Assembly (NCBI GenBank): GCA_963712715.1
Contig: CAVQJI010000051.1
Span: forward strand, 1-64,000
DNA length: 64,000 nucleotides
Origin: JAFEDN01 sp963712715
Lineage (GTDB): Bacteria; Pseudomonadota; Gammaproteobacteria; Coxiellales; Coxiellaceae
Direction of reading: 5' to 3'
A program made the position numbers and the translations under genes. The notes under the pieces are model-generated. The model was given only the letters and a program-made list of their open reading frames with translations. It had not been told where the DNA came from and did no database searches. This document shows positions 6,893 through 15,448 of this stretch, piece after piece; the stretch's first letter is position 1, and every line of letters starts with the position of its first letter.

Positions 6893-8581
6893 TTAGCGCT
6901 TAGGAAAATCTGTCTCAATTTTTTTTCCCCAGATTAGTCTAAGCGCATTAATAATCGCAACAATATCTATCACTTCTTGAAGAAGTGCGCCAACCACCGG
7001 TGAAATAAATCCTGCTGCAGCAAATCCCATCCCAATGACACTTAATGCCATGCCGCCAATAACACTTTGTAAAACGATCTTTCGTGTAGATAGACTAAGG
7101 TGAATCAGTTCGTCAACCTTGGCCAGGGTATTTTCCATGATTACAGCGCCTGCAGCTTCAGCAGTGACATTGCTATATTGTCCAAAGGCAATACCTACCG
7201 TGGCTGCTGTTAAGGCGGGGGCATCGTTGATCCCGTCACCCATAAATAAGGTGGGTGCTTTCGCCCTTTCAGCCTGTACAATCGCTAGTTTCTGAGCTGG
7301 AGTTTGCGACGCATATATTTCAGTTAAATTGAGCAATTTTCCGAAATATTTGACTTCTGATTCACGATCTCCCGATACCAGCATTATTTTATTAAATTGA
7401 TGTACTGGTGCAAGATGGCCTATAAAAGAGGTACTTTCCTGACGGGGCATATCGTGGAAGCGAAATGTAGCAGCATATTGATCATTACATAAGATAACAC
7501 ATTCTAATCCAACAGAAACAGGTGGAAGTTGATTAACAAGTTCAGGAGATCTTTCCAATAATTTTTTGCGATGGGTAATATGAATTTTATTATTGCCAAT
7601 AAATCCAGTTAATCCTTCCCCCGGTTTTTCCGATATACTTTTGGCATCCAGTAATGGAAGTTTATTTTTTTCTGCTGCTTGAAGAATTGCACTGGAAAGC
7701 GGGTGTTTAGAATAACGCTCTAAGCTGGCGACATTTTGTAATATAAAATTAGGAGTGATGTTTTGATCCACAAGCATTTCCGTTAAGACTGGCTTGCCAT
7801 AAGTGAGTGTGCCGGTTTTATCAAAAATTGCAGTTCGACAAGTAGGTAATCGTTCTAAAACGGTGGGGTCTTTGATAATGATAGCCCGCTTGGCGGCCAT
7901 TGAAATAGCACTGATTAACGTAATTGGAATAGCAATGATCAATGGACAGGGGGTAGCGATCACCAACACAGCCAGAAAACGTATCACATCACCGGTGAAA
8001 TACCATGCAGCTAATGCGAGAATCACGGCAATAGGAGCGAAAATCGCACCGATTTGATCACCTAATCTTCGAATGGTTGGACGTTTTTGTTCAGCCTCTT
8101 GTAATACGGCGACAATAGATGCATAACGCGAATCAGCCGGTAATTTTTGAGCTCGGATGGTTAACACATATTCTCCATTGATTGCGCCTGATATGACTGA
8201 AACCCCGGGCGCTTTTGAAATTTGATAGGGTTCACCAGTCAGATAAGACTCATCCATGGAGCCATGTCCTTCCACCACTTCACCGTCTACCGGACAAGTC
8301 TCATGCGGATAGACAACAATTTCATCGCCAATGCGAATATCCAGTAGTGGAATATCTTCAATGCCGCCAGCAATTTTACGATGCACCAGAGCAGGCATGC
8401 GCTCAGCAAGCGCCATCAAAACCGATGAAGCCTTACGCATAGCATAGGTTTCAAGGGCCTGTCCGCCGGTGAGCATGAGGATAATAATCACTGCGGCGAG
8501 GTACTGGCCCAAGATGACTGCCGTAACGATCGCAATGGCGGCTAATAAATCGGACCCTAAATCACCTTTGAGTAATTTCAA
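6893..8581 (-). CDS. Heavy-metal P1B-type ATPase, truncated at the N-terminus
   Basis: The 562-residue frame has the P1B ATPase order: membrane helices, an actuator loop with DESYLTGEP, the metal-site helix VIATPCPLIIAIP, the phosphorylation site FDKTGTLTYG, the nucleotide-domain HP dipeptide (YSKHPLS), the hinge motif MGDGINDAPALTAA and two final helices. Family members of this length class have about 60 more N-terminal residues carrying the first transmembrane helices; these are missing. The frame opens at a TTG and reads into sequence shared with the neighbouring decayed ATPase. It likely made a Cd/Zn/Pb or Co exporter once; function now is doubtful. Confidence 0.75.
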   Translation of the reverse strand: MKLLKGDLGSDLLAAIAIVTAVILGQYLAAVIIILMLTGGQALETYAMRKASSVLMALAERMPALVHRKIAGGIEDIPLLDIRIGDEIVVYPHETCPVDGEVVEGHGSMDESYLTGEPYQISKAPGVSVISGAINGEYVLTIRAQKLPADSRYASIVAVLQEAEQKRPTIRRLGDQIGAIFAPIAVILALAAWYFTGDVIRFLAVLVIATPCPLIIAIPITLISAISMAAKRAIIIKDPTVLERLPTCRTAIFDKTGTLTYGKPVLTEMLVDQNITPNFILQNVASLERYSKHPLSSAILQAAEKNKLPLLDAKSISEKPGEGLTGFIGNNKIHITHRKKLLERSPELVNQLPPVSVGLECVILCNDQYAATFRFHDMPRQESTSFIGHLAPVHQFNKIMLVSGDRESEVKYFGKLLNLTEIYASQTPAQKLAIVQAERAKAPTLFMGDGINDAPALTAATVGIAFGQYSNVTAEAAGAVIMENTLAKVDELIHLSLSTRKIVLQSVIGGMALSVIGMGFAAAGFISPVVGALLQEVIDIVAIINALRLIWGKKIETDFPKR

Positions 8582-8595
8582 TAAAATCTGAAAAA

Positions 8596-9912
8596 TTGAC
8601 GGTGCTGATGGAAACCTATATCAAGAAGATATCCATGCAATCCAGTATCCTCTCTATTGCAACTGTCATTAAATCCCTGGTGCCGGAAGGATTAATTTTA
8701 GTCACTACTCTGGCATTTGCCTTAGGTGCGATACGCATTGCTCGAAAACATGTATTAGTACAGAAAATCAATGCCATTGAATCAATGAGTCATATCACCA
8801 CCTTGTGTTTAGATAAAACCGGAACGTTGGGCACTAATCGTTTGCAATGGAAAGGTTGGTTCCTTTATATTTATCTCAGGAAGAAACCATTGAGCAATTG
8901 CAAATATTGACAGGCTCGGTCAGTTATCAAAATCCAACGATGCGGGCTATTTCCACAAGATTTCCAGGGTTACCCAGTCAAGTCGTTCATGAATTACCCT
9001 TCTCATCAACTATTAAAGCCTGTGCAGTCCGTGTCAAAAAACAGGAATCGCTAATATCATTGTGGCTAGGTGCGCCAGAAACACTTGCTCCTTACCAATT
9101 GACGGCTGAGCAGAGTCAAACTTTACAATCTTTCCGGGAGAAAGGTTTACGAGTTCTATTATTTGCCCAATCATTAGCGCCACTGTCTGAAAAGACAGAT
9201 TTGCAACCATTGGCATTTATTGTATTGCGCGATGAATTACAGCCTGATGTCGGAGAAGCTATCCGTTTTTATGAATTACGAGGAATCAAAATTAAAATCC
9301 TTTCGGGAGATCATCCGCAGACAGTGACTGCTATTGCCAAAGCCATAGGTATTGGGGTCCATGGAGAATGTGTGAATGGGCATACATTTGAGTCCTCGTT
9401 ACATTACCTGGATCGACTTCCTGACTATCGGGATGCCTGCTACTCTGCTGACTTTTATGACCCCGGTATTAAAAAAACAATCTACCCAACATTTTATGGC
9501 CGAAACCGTTAAATTTGCACTGACGGCTGGTCTGATCATTTCGTTTGTTTCACTCCTTGTTTATGTAAACTTTGTTCTATTTCAAGATCGTATTCAGTTA
9601 TACGGTAAAACGGCCAGTGTGATTGTGATCATTTTTATGAATCTTTACGTTATTCTTTCCGTGGCCACCGCTGAAAGGAGGGAGCCTTTTACGCAATTTC
9701 AACCATGGATAGTTTGGGCCATTATAGCCATCGCGTTGATTGCCGCAGTTCTTGTGGTTTATTTACCGATTCCACGTTCTATTTTTGGTATGGTTGCATT
9801 GGACGCCGATTCCTGGATAACTATTGTCGCGGTTTCTGGCGTGGGTATATGGTTATTACATGTACTATTGAAAAAAATGCGATTAAATAATAATGCAAAT
9901 TCATATTTCTAA
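8596..9912 (+). pseudogene. P-type ATPase (CtpE-like) pseudogene with frameshift and deletion
   Basis: Three frames together encode parts of a cation-transporting P-type ATPase like mycobacterial CtpE. The first (from 8596) has SLVPEGLILVTTLAFALG and LCLDKTGTLGTNRL. The second (about 8850-9390) has the nucleotide-binding domain and KILSGDHPQTVTAIAKAIG. The third (about 9390-9912) has the C-terminal membrane segments beginning ITWIDFLTIGMPATLLTF. A frameshift occurs near 8850. A deletion near 9390 removes the GDGxND hinge region. The N-terminal actuator half is missing at the 5' junction. It cannot make a working pump. Confidence 0.8.
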
Positions 9913-10033
9913 TCCAACCGGCGGAACTTTTTCGAAAGAAGAACAACTCAAAAAATTCAGAATGATAAGAGACCGGCTAACACAAAAAATAGAGGAATTT
10001 AAAAAAACTATAGGAATTAAAGACCGGGAATGA
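9893..10033 (+). pseudogene. Small ORF resembling the C-terminus of an ArsC-type arsenate reductase
   Basis: A 46-codon frame reads HISNPTGGTFSKEEQLKKFR followed by MIRDRLTQKIEEFKK. The pattern (N/D)P-x(n)-EE-x(4)-F-x-x-x-RD-x-I-x-x-KI resembles the last helix of arsenate reductases of the low-molecular-weight phosphatase type. The neighbouring acr3-arsR pair makes this plausible, although it runs on the opposite strand. If correct, most of arsC, including the catalytic CX5R loop, is lost. It could equally be an unrelated short protein. Confidence 0.35.
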
Positions 10034-10046
10034 AACGTCAACATGC

Positions 10047-11105
10047 TTAAATTTTTGGACGTGTATACCAACCTTTGGATAAATTAACGATCTTTACGAT
10101 CGATAACATAACTGGTACTTCGATTAACACCCCGACCACGGTCGCCAGCGCAGCGCCGGAGTTAAATCCAAATAGAGTAATGGCCGTGGCTACAGCGAGT
10201 TCAAAAAAATTGCTCGCACCAATCAATGCAGCAGGCCCCGCGACGTAGTGTTGTTCCTGAGCGGCGCGGCATAATCCATAGACTAATAGGGCGTTAAAAT
10301 AAACTTGAATGACAATCGGAATGGCAATCAGTACCACAATAATGGGATGCTGTAACATTGGGTTGCCCTGAAATGCAAATAGCAGAATTAACATACAGAG
10401 CAAGGCGCTGATCGCCAAGGGTGGAAGGCGTCTTAAAAGTTTCTCCAGGGTCAGAGCGCTGCCATTTTTAATCACGATTATTCTGATAGTTTGCGCTATT
10501 GCAAATGGAACTAGGATATACATTAAAACCGACATGATAATGATCTCCCAGGGAACGTGGATATGAGTCATTCCCAATAACAATCCGACAATAGGTGCAA
10601 AAGCCAGAATCATAATCAGGTCATTCAAGGCGACCTGAGTTAAGGTAAAGTGAGGTTCGCCATCGCATAAATAGCTCCAGACAAACACCATTGCTGTGCA
10701 AGGCGCTGCGGCGAGGATAATCAGCCCGGCAATATATTGGTCAATTTCTGCCGGGGGCAGCCATGCAGCAAAAAGATATTTTAAGAAAAACCATCCTAAC
10801 AACGCCATAGAAAAGGGTTTTACCAACCAATTGACGAATAAGGTAATCAAGCTGCCGCGCCAATATTGCTTCACGTGGTGTAATTCACGCAGATCAATGC
10901 GAATAAGCATTGGGATAATCATGATCCAAATTAGAACACCCACAGGCAGGTTCACTTGAGCTATTTTGAGGTTTTCTAATGTGTGAATAACACCGGGTAT
11001 ATATTTTCCGCAGGCAATCCCGGCGACGATGCAGAGAAGAATCCATAGTGATAAATAGCGGTCAAAAAAATTAAGTTGTTTAGATTTGCCCATCGACGAA
11101 TTCAC
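10047..11105 (-). CDS. acr3: ACR3-family arsenite efflux transporter
   Basis: This 352-residue inner-membrane protein belongs to the ACR3 (BASS superfamily) arsenite exporters and has about ten membrane segments. Diagnostic pieces are SLWILLCIVAGIACGKYIPG at the N-terminus, PVGVLIWIMIIPMLIRIDL, and AAPCTAMVFVWSYLCDGEP containing the conserved cysteine of the transport site. The start is GTG at 11105, directly after the arsR stop codon; ATG four codons later is an alternative. Co-transcription with arsR implies induction by As(III). The gene appears intact, unlike its neighbours. Confidence 0.93.
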   Translation of the reverse strand: MNSSMGKSKQLNFFDRYLSLWILLCIVAGIACGKYIPGVIHTLENLKIAQVNLPVGVLIWIMIIPMLIRIDLRELHHVKQYWRGSLITLFVNWLVKPFSMALLGWFFLKYLFAAWLPPAEIDQYIAGLIILAAAPCTAMVFVWSYLCDGEPHFTLTQVALNDLIMILAFAPIVGLLLGMTHIHVPWEIIIMSVLMYILVPFAIAQTIRIIVIKNGSALTLEKLLRRLPPLAISALLCMLILLFAFQGNPMLQHPIIVVLIAIPIVIQVYFNALLVYGLCRAAQEQHYVAGPAALIGASNFFELAVATAITLFGFNSGAALATVVGVLIEVPVMLSIVKIVNLSKGWYTRPKI

Positions 11106-11405
11106 CTAGCAGGGTTGATTTGAGTTGCCGCAGCACTCTTGCAGCAAAAAACTGGAAAGCGATTTAAGGACATTAATCTTAACCAGGCAGCGGATGCTTT
11201 GCGCTTCGTGCCGTCTTTCAATCAATCCGGCTGCTTCCAGTCGTTTGATATGATGGGTAAGGGTTGAGTTCGGGATGAGAATATGAGAGGCAATCTCATT
11301 CATCGTGAGGCCGTTGGGAGCTGTCTTAACCAGTAGTTTGATAATTTCCAGCCTTCTGCGATGACCTAAATGACTCATGCAGGTAGTTGCGGTTTGTATA
11401 TCCAT
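11106..11405 (-). CDS. arsR: ArsR-family metalloregulator
   Basis: This is a 99-residue winged-helix repressor of the SmtB/ArsR family. The recognition region reads LTMNEIASHILIPNSTLTHH followed by IKRLEAAGLIERRHEAQS. Cysteines lie at Cys9, in SIRCLVKI, and in a C-terminal CC...C cluster (QECCGNSNQPC), consistent with As(III) sensing through C-terminal thiols. It is the first gene of arsR-acr3 and faces the arsN1-like pseudogene across a short divergent region containing a dyad. Confidence 0.92.
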   Translation of the reverse strand: MDIQTATTCMSHLGHRRRLEIIKLLVKTAPNGLTMNEIASHILIPNSTLTHHIKRLEAAGLIERRHEAQSIRCLVKINVLKSLSSFLLQECCGNSNQPC

Positions 11406-11424
11406 TGGAATTCCTATTTTCTAT

Positions 11425-11444
11425 ATTTCTAGTATAATAGAAAT
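11425..11444. promoter_or_regulatory. Probable ArsR operator dyad
   Basis: ATTTCTA (11425-11431) and TAGAAAT (11438-11444) form a dyad with a six-base spacer, about 20 bases upstream of the arsR start. ArsR/SmtB repressors bind such AT-rich imperfect palindromes over the promoter. The TATAAT-like bases in the spacer region suggest overlap with a -10 element. It lies between arsR and the divergent acetyltransferase remnant and could control both. Confidence 0.5.
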
Positions 11445-11496
11445 TATCGGGCAATCTTGTCAAGATTTCTGTACTAAAATATGAGGTTAAAAAAAC

Positions 11497-11988
11497 ATGA
11501 CATGCGAAATTTACCCAGTTCTCCGTCTGATGCAACCCAATGATTGGAAGACGGTTAAGGCCATCTACCAGGAAGGTATTGAAACGGGAAATGCCACCTT
11601 TCAAATGAGTCCTCCGACTTGAGAAATATGGAACGCCAGTCATTTGCCCGTGTGTCGTTGGGTAGCGGAAATAGATAATTCTATTTTAGGATGGGCGATG
11701 CTCAGTCCAGTCTCAAGCTGCTGTGTTTATGCCGGAGTAGCCGAAGTCAGTGTGTATGTGGCAAAACAATCCCAGGGTAAAGGTTTAGGTTACGCGCTTT
11801 TAAGTAAGCTGGTTGAGGATTCGGAAGTCAATGGGTTTTGGACAATCGAAGCAGGTATTTTCCCTGAGAACAGCGCTAGCATTAATCTCCATCAACGCTG
11901 TGGTTTCAGGATCGTGGGTTTGCGTGAAAAAATAGCTAAATTAAATGGGGTATGGCGTGATATATTTTGTTGGAAAGAAGAAGTGTAG
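11497..11988 (+). pseudogene. ArsN1-like/phosphinothricin-type N-acetyltransferase, nonsense-mutated
   Basis: The frame encodes a GNAT protein of the phosphinothricin/arsinothricin acetyltransferase type: AIYQEGIETGNATFQ, then after a TGA at 11620-11622 the rest including LGWAMLSPVSSC, VAEVSVYVAKQSQGKGLGYA and GIFPENSASINLHQRCGF. Relatives have Trp at the TGA position (PxWExW), so a single TGG to TGA change explains the break. Placement beside arsR-acr3 supports the ArsN1 identity. The downstream ATG nearest the break (11627) is out of frame, so re-initiation is unlikely. The rest of the frame is intact, suggesting a recent loss. Confidence 0.85.
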
Positions 11989-12031
11989 TTGTAAAATAAA
12001 TTATTTTCAAATTTTGTTGTTAAGCGCTACG

Positions 12032-12211
12032 GTGGGTAAGTGGCGAAAGCCCGACTATTTATCCACTTTTGCCCATAGCCGCCGCGGACTGTTGCACAGA
12101 ATTCAAGTTCCAATACTCGATAAATTTTTTGGTCTTGAGCCGATATTATTGCTAAACTGTATTATCGTCATAGGGATTGGCATGTTGACTTTTGCATTGA
12201 TCAAGGAATAA
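12032..12211 (+). CDS. Small putative membrane protein, unrecognised
   Basis: A frame from GTG 12032 encodes 59 residues. A basic N-terminal part (VGKWRKPDYLSTFAHSRRG) is followed by PILDKFFGLEPILLLNCIIV, leading into one transmembrane helix ending in FALIKE. It lies 33 bases before the Usp start with AATGGAGT between them, so it may be co-transcribed with that gene. It could be the C-terminal remnant of a larger membrane protein. No family recognised; the start codon is uncertain. Confidence 0.35.
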   Translation: MGKWRKPDYLSTFAHSRRGLLHRIQVPILDKFFGLEPILLLNCIIVIGIGMLTFALIKE

Positions 12212-12244
12212 TGCCCAACGAATTGGGTTAATGGAGTAAATTTT

Positions 12245-13085
12245 ATGGATCAAAGATTAAAGATCTTATTCCCCACTGATTTTTCGCCGTCTTCTAGAAC
12301 GGCCTTTGAAACCCTCAATATTTTAAAAAAAATTTATAATATTGATCTTTCGCTGATCCATGTGTTGATATCTTCCTGGAACGATTTAGCCTCTAATGAT
12401 TTTTATCAGATTGAGGTAATGCAAAGATTGGAAGTTTGGCAAAAAGAATTTGGCCATGCGAATAACCCCAAAAAACTCTATCTTGAGATTGGAAATGCAG
12501 CAGAAGCCATTATCCAGACTGCCAATAATCAAAAAATTGAATTAATTTTATTAGGTGGAAAATCGAGCAATCAGCAAGGCCGATATAAAACTGGCGCCAC
12601 TGTGGAAGCTGTTGTACGGTATGCTAGACAATCGGTATGGATTGCCACCTCAACTGTGCTTTCAAAAGTTATCTGTGGTGTTGATGGATCGGTTTCATCA
12701 GCCAAAGCATTAAAAAAAGCGATTGAATTATGCCAAAATTTTTCGGCTAAATTATGTGTTGTATCTGTGATTTCTTCGCTAGACTTTAATCCATTGGCGA
12801 TCACCGATAAAGAGATCGTTAGCGCGGAAGAGAAATTTCGTAAACAAACAATACAAACTATGCGTGCTTTTATTAAAGATTTTAATGTTTCCGCAAATCG
12901 AAGTAGAATACATTTATCCTTGGGGAACGCCCGCCAATGTCATTTTAGATATGGCTGAAGACTTTGGTTATAATTTAATTGTTGTAGGCGCAAAAGGCCA
13001 TAGTGTGTTTCATCACGTGTTAATCGGTAGCACTGCGGAAAAAATACTTCGCTACACGCCTTGTTCAATGCTGGTAGTGAGGTAA
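12245..13085 (+). pseudogene. Tandem universal stress protein, frameshifted
   Basis: The gene encodes two UspA domains. Domain 1 starts LKILFPTDFSPSSRTAFETL and includes LILLGGKSSNQQGRYKTGAT. Domain 2 starts SKVICGVDGSVSSAKALKKA. Near 12895 the frame changes, after KQTIQTMRAFIKDF. The remainder continues in the next frame as WGTPANVILDMAEDFGYNLI and the ATP-binding signature VVGAKGHSVFHHVLIGSTAE. One inserted or deleted base explains the split. Usp proteins of this type often accompany metal or stress islands, which fits the ATPase and ars neighbours. The domain 2 nucleotide site is lost from the main product. Confidence 0.8.
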
Positions 13086-13132
13086 GCAAGTTTTATGTAT
13101 TATGAAAATTTTATAAAAATACGCGATCTTCA

Positions 13133-13354
13133 TCACATTAGAATAATACTTTTTGGATTTAACACAGGACGTTCAAGGGAATGTGATTGCTGATGAGGGA
13201 TTAATCGATATTGATTTTCAGTTGTGCCTGATCGAGTTCCGATAGCTGCTAAATATTGGCAGACTTTTGGATCTTGATCTATCAGCGTCATTTGGTCAAG
13301 ATCAGTGGTTCGAAAGGTTCGCAAAATTAATCGATCGGTTTCTAATATTTTCAT
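13133..13354 (-). pseudogene. 5' remnant of a RimJ-type GNAT acetyltransferase
   Basis: The first 40 residues (MKILETDRLILRTFRTTDLD, then DQDPKVCQYL) match the N-terminal strand and helix of RimJ/RimL-type N-acetyltransferases. The rest of the 73-residue frame does not contain the acetyl-CoA motif Q/RxxGxG. The 3' two thirds of the gene are missing. A good start at 13354 with an upstream A-rich region indicates it was once translated. Confidence 0.65.
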
Positions 13355-13396
13355 GATGATTTATTCCCAATATAATCTGTATTTTCTCTTTTTATT

Positions 13397-14323
13397 TTAA
13401 AAAATGGCTTCCAATAAGCTAATTTGTTGTTGTCTTTTTCCGGTATCCATATTATTAATATTTAGTAACTTCCACTGTAGTGCTGGTAATTCTTCCAAGT
13501 GAGTGAATGGCATCAGCTCCCATCGGGGTTTTCCCGATGCCAATGACATCAAAAATTGTTTTTCGTTTGATGTCATACTTTTTCTAATCGCTGCCGCTAA
13601 TTTTTCTACGATTTCGGCCAAAGCTTGGTAGTCAAGATCTTCTGATACCATTCCCATAAATTCATTTTCATGGAGAGTTTTTTGTAGATTATAAGGTTTG
13701 ATATTTGGGTTTAATAATTCATGGAATGGTCTTCTGTCGCCGGCAAGATACACAATAAAAGCTTGACGTATTTCTTCAGTGAGACCTTGGGTTTCCAGGA
13801 GTAATTTAACATCAAATAAGTCACGTGGATGTTGCCGATTTAAAGCCGCACAAAACTTCCCTGCGTATAAATCACCCAGAGCTAATGTTTTGGTTGTTAA
13901 ATAGCTTTCAAATAAAGATTGTGCTTTATCACACAATGGCTTTTCATCTATTACTGGAAATACTGTCCCTCGAAATACGGGACTCACTTCTACCTTGACA
14001 ATAGCTCCAGGTACTTGAATTTGTAGCTTGGGTAATGTTGTCTGTGCACTTTTATCTAAAATACATTGTATTTCAGGATGCTGTTGTTTGATGCGCTTAG
14101 CCATCTTGCTGAGAGCATCGTTTATTTCTAGTAAAGATTTCTGGCGCGGCTCCAGGAGTAAATAACATAAATCGATATCAACAGATAGCCTTGGCATGTT
14201 TTGATAGAAAAAATTAATGGCGGTTCCGCCTTTTAATGCAAAGCACGGTAGATCATTTCAATAAGGCAAAACCTTAATCAATAATGAAACTTGTTGATAA
14301 TAATTTTTTGAAAAATTTTTCAT
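13397..14323 (-). pseudogene. abiEii: AbiEii-type nucleotidyltransferase toxin with an in-frame TGA
   Basis: Starting at ATG 14323 the frame reads NYYQQVSLLIKVLPY, a TGA, then NDLPCFALKGGTAINFF and MPRLSVDIDLCYLL. The GGT-x(n)-DID pattern is the nucleotidyltransferase active site of AbiEii/AbiGii toxins. The only in-frame ATG after the stop is at 14197, beyond GGT, so a re-initiated product of 266 residues would lack that motif. The start is one base after the abiEi stop codon, as expected for a coupled type IV module. The remaining 300 codons are open, so loss appears recent. Confidence 0.8.
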
Positions 14324-14324
14324 T

Positions 14325-15098
14325 TTAGGCCAACCCTTCATTCAATTCTCGATCAGGCACATAGATTAAATATTTTTTATCAAAACGATGAGCCCCAGGT
14401 AATTGCCGAATACCACTCCCCAAATTGATTTTGGTTATATCCAGTTGGTTCAACCATCGGTGATGGCATTCCGCTGCCAGATGTAAAAATAATCGTTTTG
14501 CTTTGACTGAGCGGCATTGTTCTAATAAAGCTTGTACCACTTTCGGGCGCAAAGCATTCATTCCTTCCATTAAATGGGCTGCTTCTGCATAACCATAAAG
14601 TTGCGGCACATGAGATAACATTTCCAGCAATGCTCTTTCCAAAGACGAGCAGTCTAAACCAAAGCCATCTACATTCAGTGAGCTAATACCCTCTTCTGAA
14701 CGGCCAAATAACTGGGTGGTTGTATACACAGCATTAAACAAACTGAGTTGTTTAAACCAAGTCGGCAGCTTTAAACGAGGAGCGCCGTACAAGTGGATCC
14801 TTTGTTCTGTTCGAATATAATGCCCGTATCCCCGTAATTCAATACTGGTTCGTCCCCCAACGTGCACAGGCAGATTTAAATGTTTTTGTAGAGCATAAAC
14901 GCCTCCCGCCCAGGTGGGTTGGTCTCCTGTCCGAGTAAAGGCTCCAGCAGCCAGTTTTATAAACCAGCCACTTTTAACGTAATACTCCACAAGTTGGTGA
15001 GAAACCCCGCGTGGTTCTAACCAAGAATAAGTAGCTACCATTCCAGGTTTCCAATCTTGGAGGATTTTTTTTATTTTATCTCTTAATTCGACAGTCAT
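14325..15098 (-). CDS. abiEi: AbiEi-type antitoxin/transcriptional autoregulator
   Basis: This 257-residue protein matches the AbiEi family. It has an N-terminal winged-helix domain (MVATYSWLEPRGVSHQLVEY, YVKSGWFIKLAAGAFTRTGD) and a C-terminal domain with LNLPVHVGGRTSIELRGYGH and FGLDCSSLERALLEMLSHVP. In AbiE modules this protein represses the operon and neutralises the nucleotidyltransferase without direct contact. It is intact although the toxin is not. A perfect 20-bp inverted repeat spans its start codon. Confidence 0.88.
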   Translation of the reverse strand: MTVELRDKIKKILQDWKPGMVATYSWLEPRGVSHQLVEYYVKSGWFIKLAAGAFTRTGDQPTWAGGVYALQKHLNLPVHVGGRTSIELRGYGHYIRTEQRIHLYGAPRLKLPTWFKQLSLFNAVYTTTQLFGRSEEGISSLNVDGFGLDCSSLERALLEMLSHVPQLYGYAEAAHLMEGMNALRPKVVQALLEQCRSVKAKRLFLHLAAECHHRWLNQLDITKINLGSGIRQLPGAHRFDKKYLIYVPDRELNEGLA

Positions 15099-15130
15099 AC
15101 TATATATTTTAGAGATAAAATAAAAAAAAT
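15064..15130. promoter_or_regulatory. Perfect 20-bp inverted repeat flanking the abiEi start codon
   Basis: Left arm 15064-15083 lies inside the first codons of abiEi and right arm 15111-15130 lies upstream; the arms are exact reverse complements (core ATTTTATCTCT / AGAGATAAAAT) with 27 bases between. AbiEi proteins autoregulate through inverted repeats in their promoter, so this is a good operator candidate. In the mRNA the same arms could pair and enclose the ribosome binding site and start codon. Confidence 0.6.
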
Positions 15131-15206
15131 CAAGGTAAGATGCCTAATCCGTCACGGATTTATATTAGTTCTAATAACTATAGTATAATTATATATTTTG
15201 GAGATA
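15101..15206. repeat. Direct repeat upstream of abiEi
   Basis: TATATATTTTaGAGATA at 15101-15117 recurs as TATATATTTTgGAGATA at 15190-15206 (16 of 17 identical), same orientation, 89 bases apart. The proximal copy overlaps the right arm of the inverted repeat. Two similarly spaced sites upstream of an autoregulated operon could allow cooperative AbiEi binding. Alternatively the pair marks the edges of an insertion. Confidence 0.5.
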
Positions 15207-15373
15207 TAATAAAATTAGGGGATTGGCGAGTATAAAAGATAAGAGCCTTACGGCTTGGGGTCAAAGGGTTAGGACTGCTGACTAAAATCAGCTGTCTTTC
15301 AATTGTAAGTCACAATTTCTTGTGGCTTGGGTGGTTTTGGGAGATAATGGGCTGAAAATTCCGTGCCAATGAA

Positions 15374-15448
15374 ATGGACTCACCTCTTTAATACGGCGTC
15401 ATCATGCGCCAAAATGTTTTTTTAAACTTTTAAAGGAGGTAAGTCCAT
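15374..15448 (+). promoter_or_regulatory. Hairpin masking the transposase ribosome binding site
   Basis: ATGGACTCACCTCTTTAA (15374-15391) is nearly the reverse complement of 15430-15448, which contains the strong Shine-Dalgarno AAAGGAGG and the AT of the transposase start codon. An inner GGCG...CGCC stem lies between them. A transcript entering from upstream would fold so that the ribosome site is buried. IS10 and IS200 use comparable anti-readthrough hairpins. The arms could also be the element's subterminal repeats. Confidence 0.55.

Noticed and set aside
11620..14255. Reassignment of TGA to tryptophan, suggested by in-frame TGA in the arsN1-like and abiEii genes
   Set aside because: Many intact genes here end with TGA at the expected family C-terminus, and only one of the two TGA codons sits at a Trp position. 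Ordinary nonsense mutations explain both.
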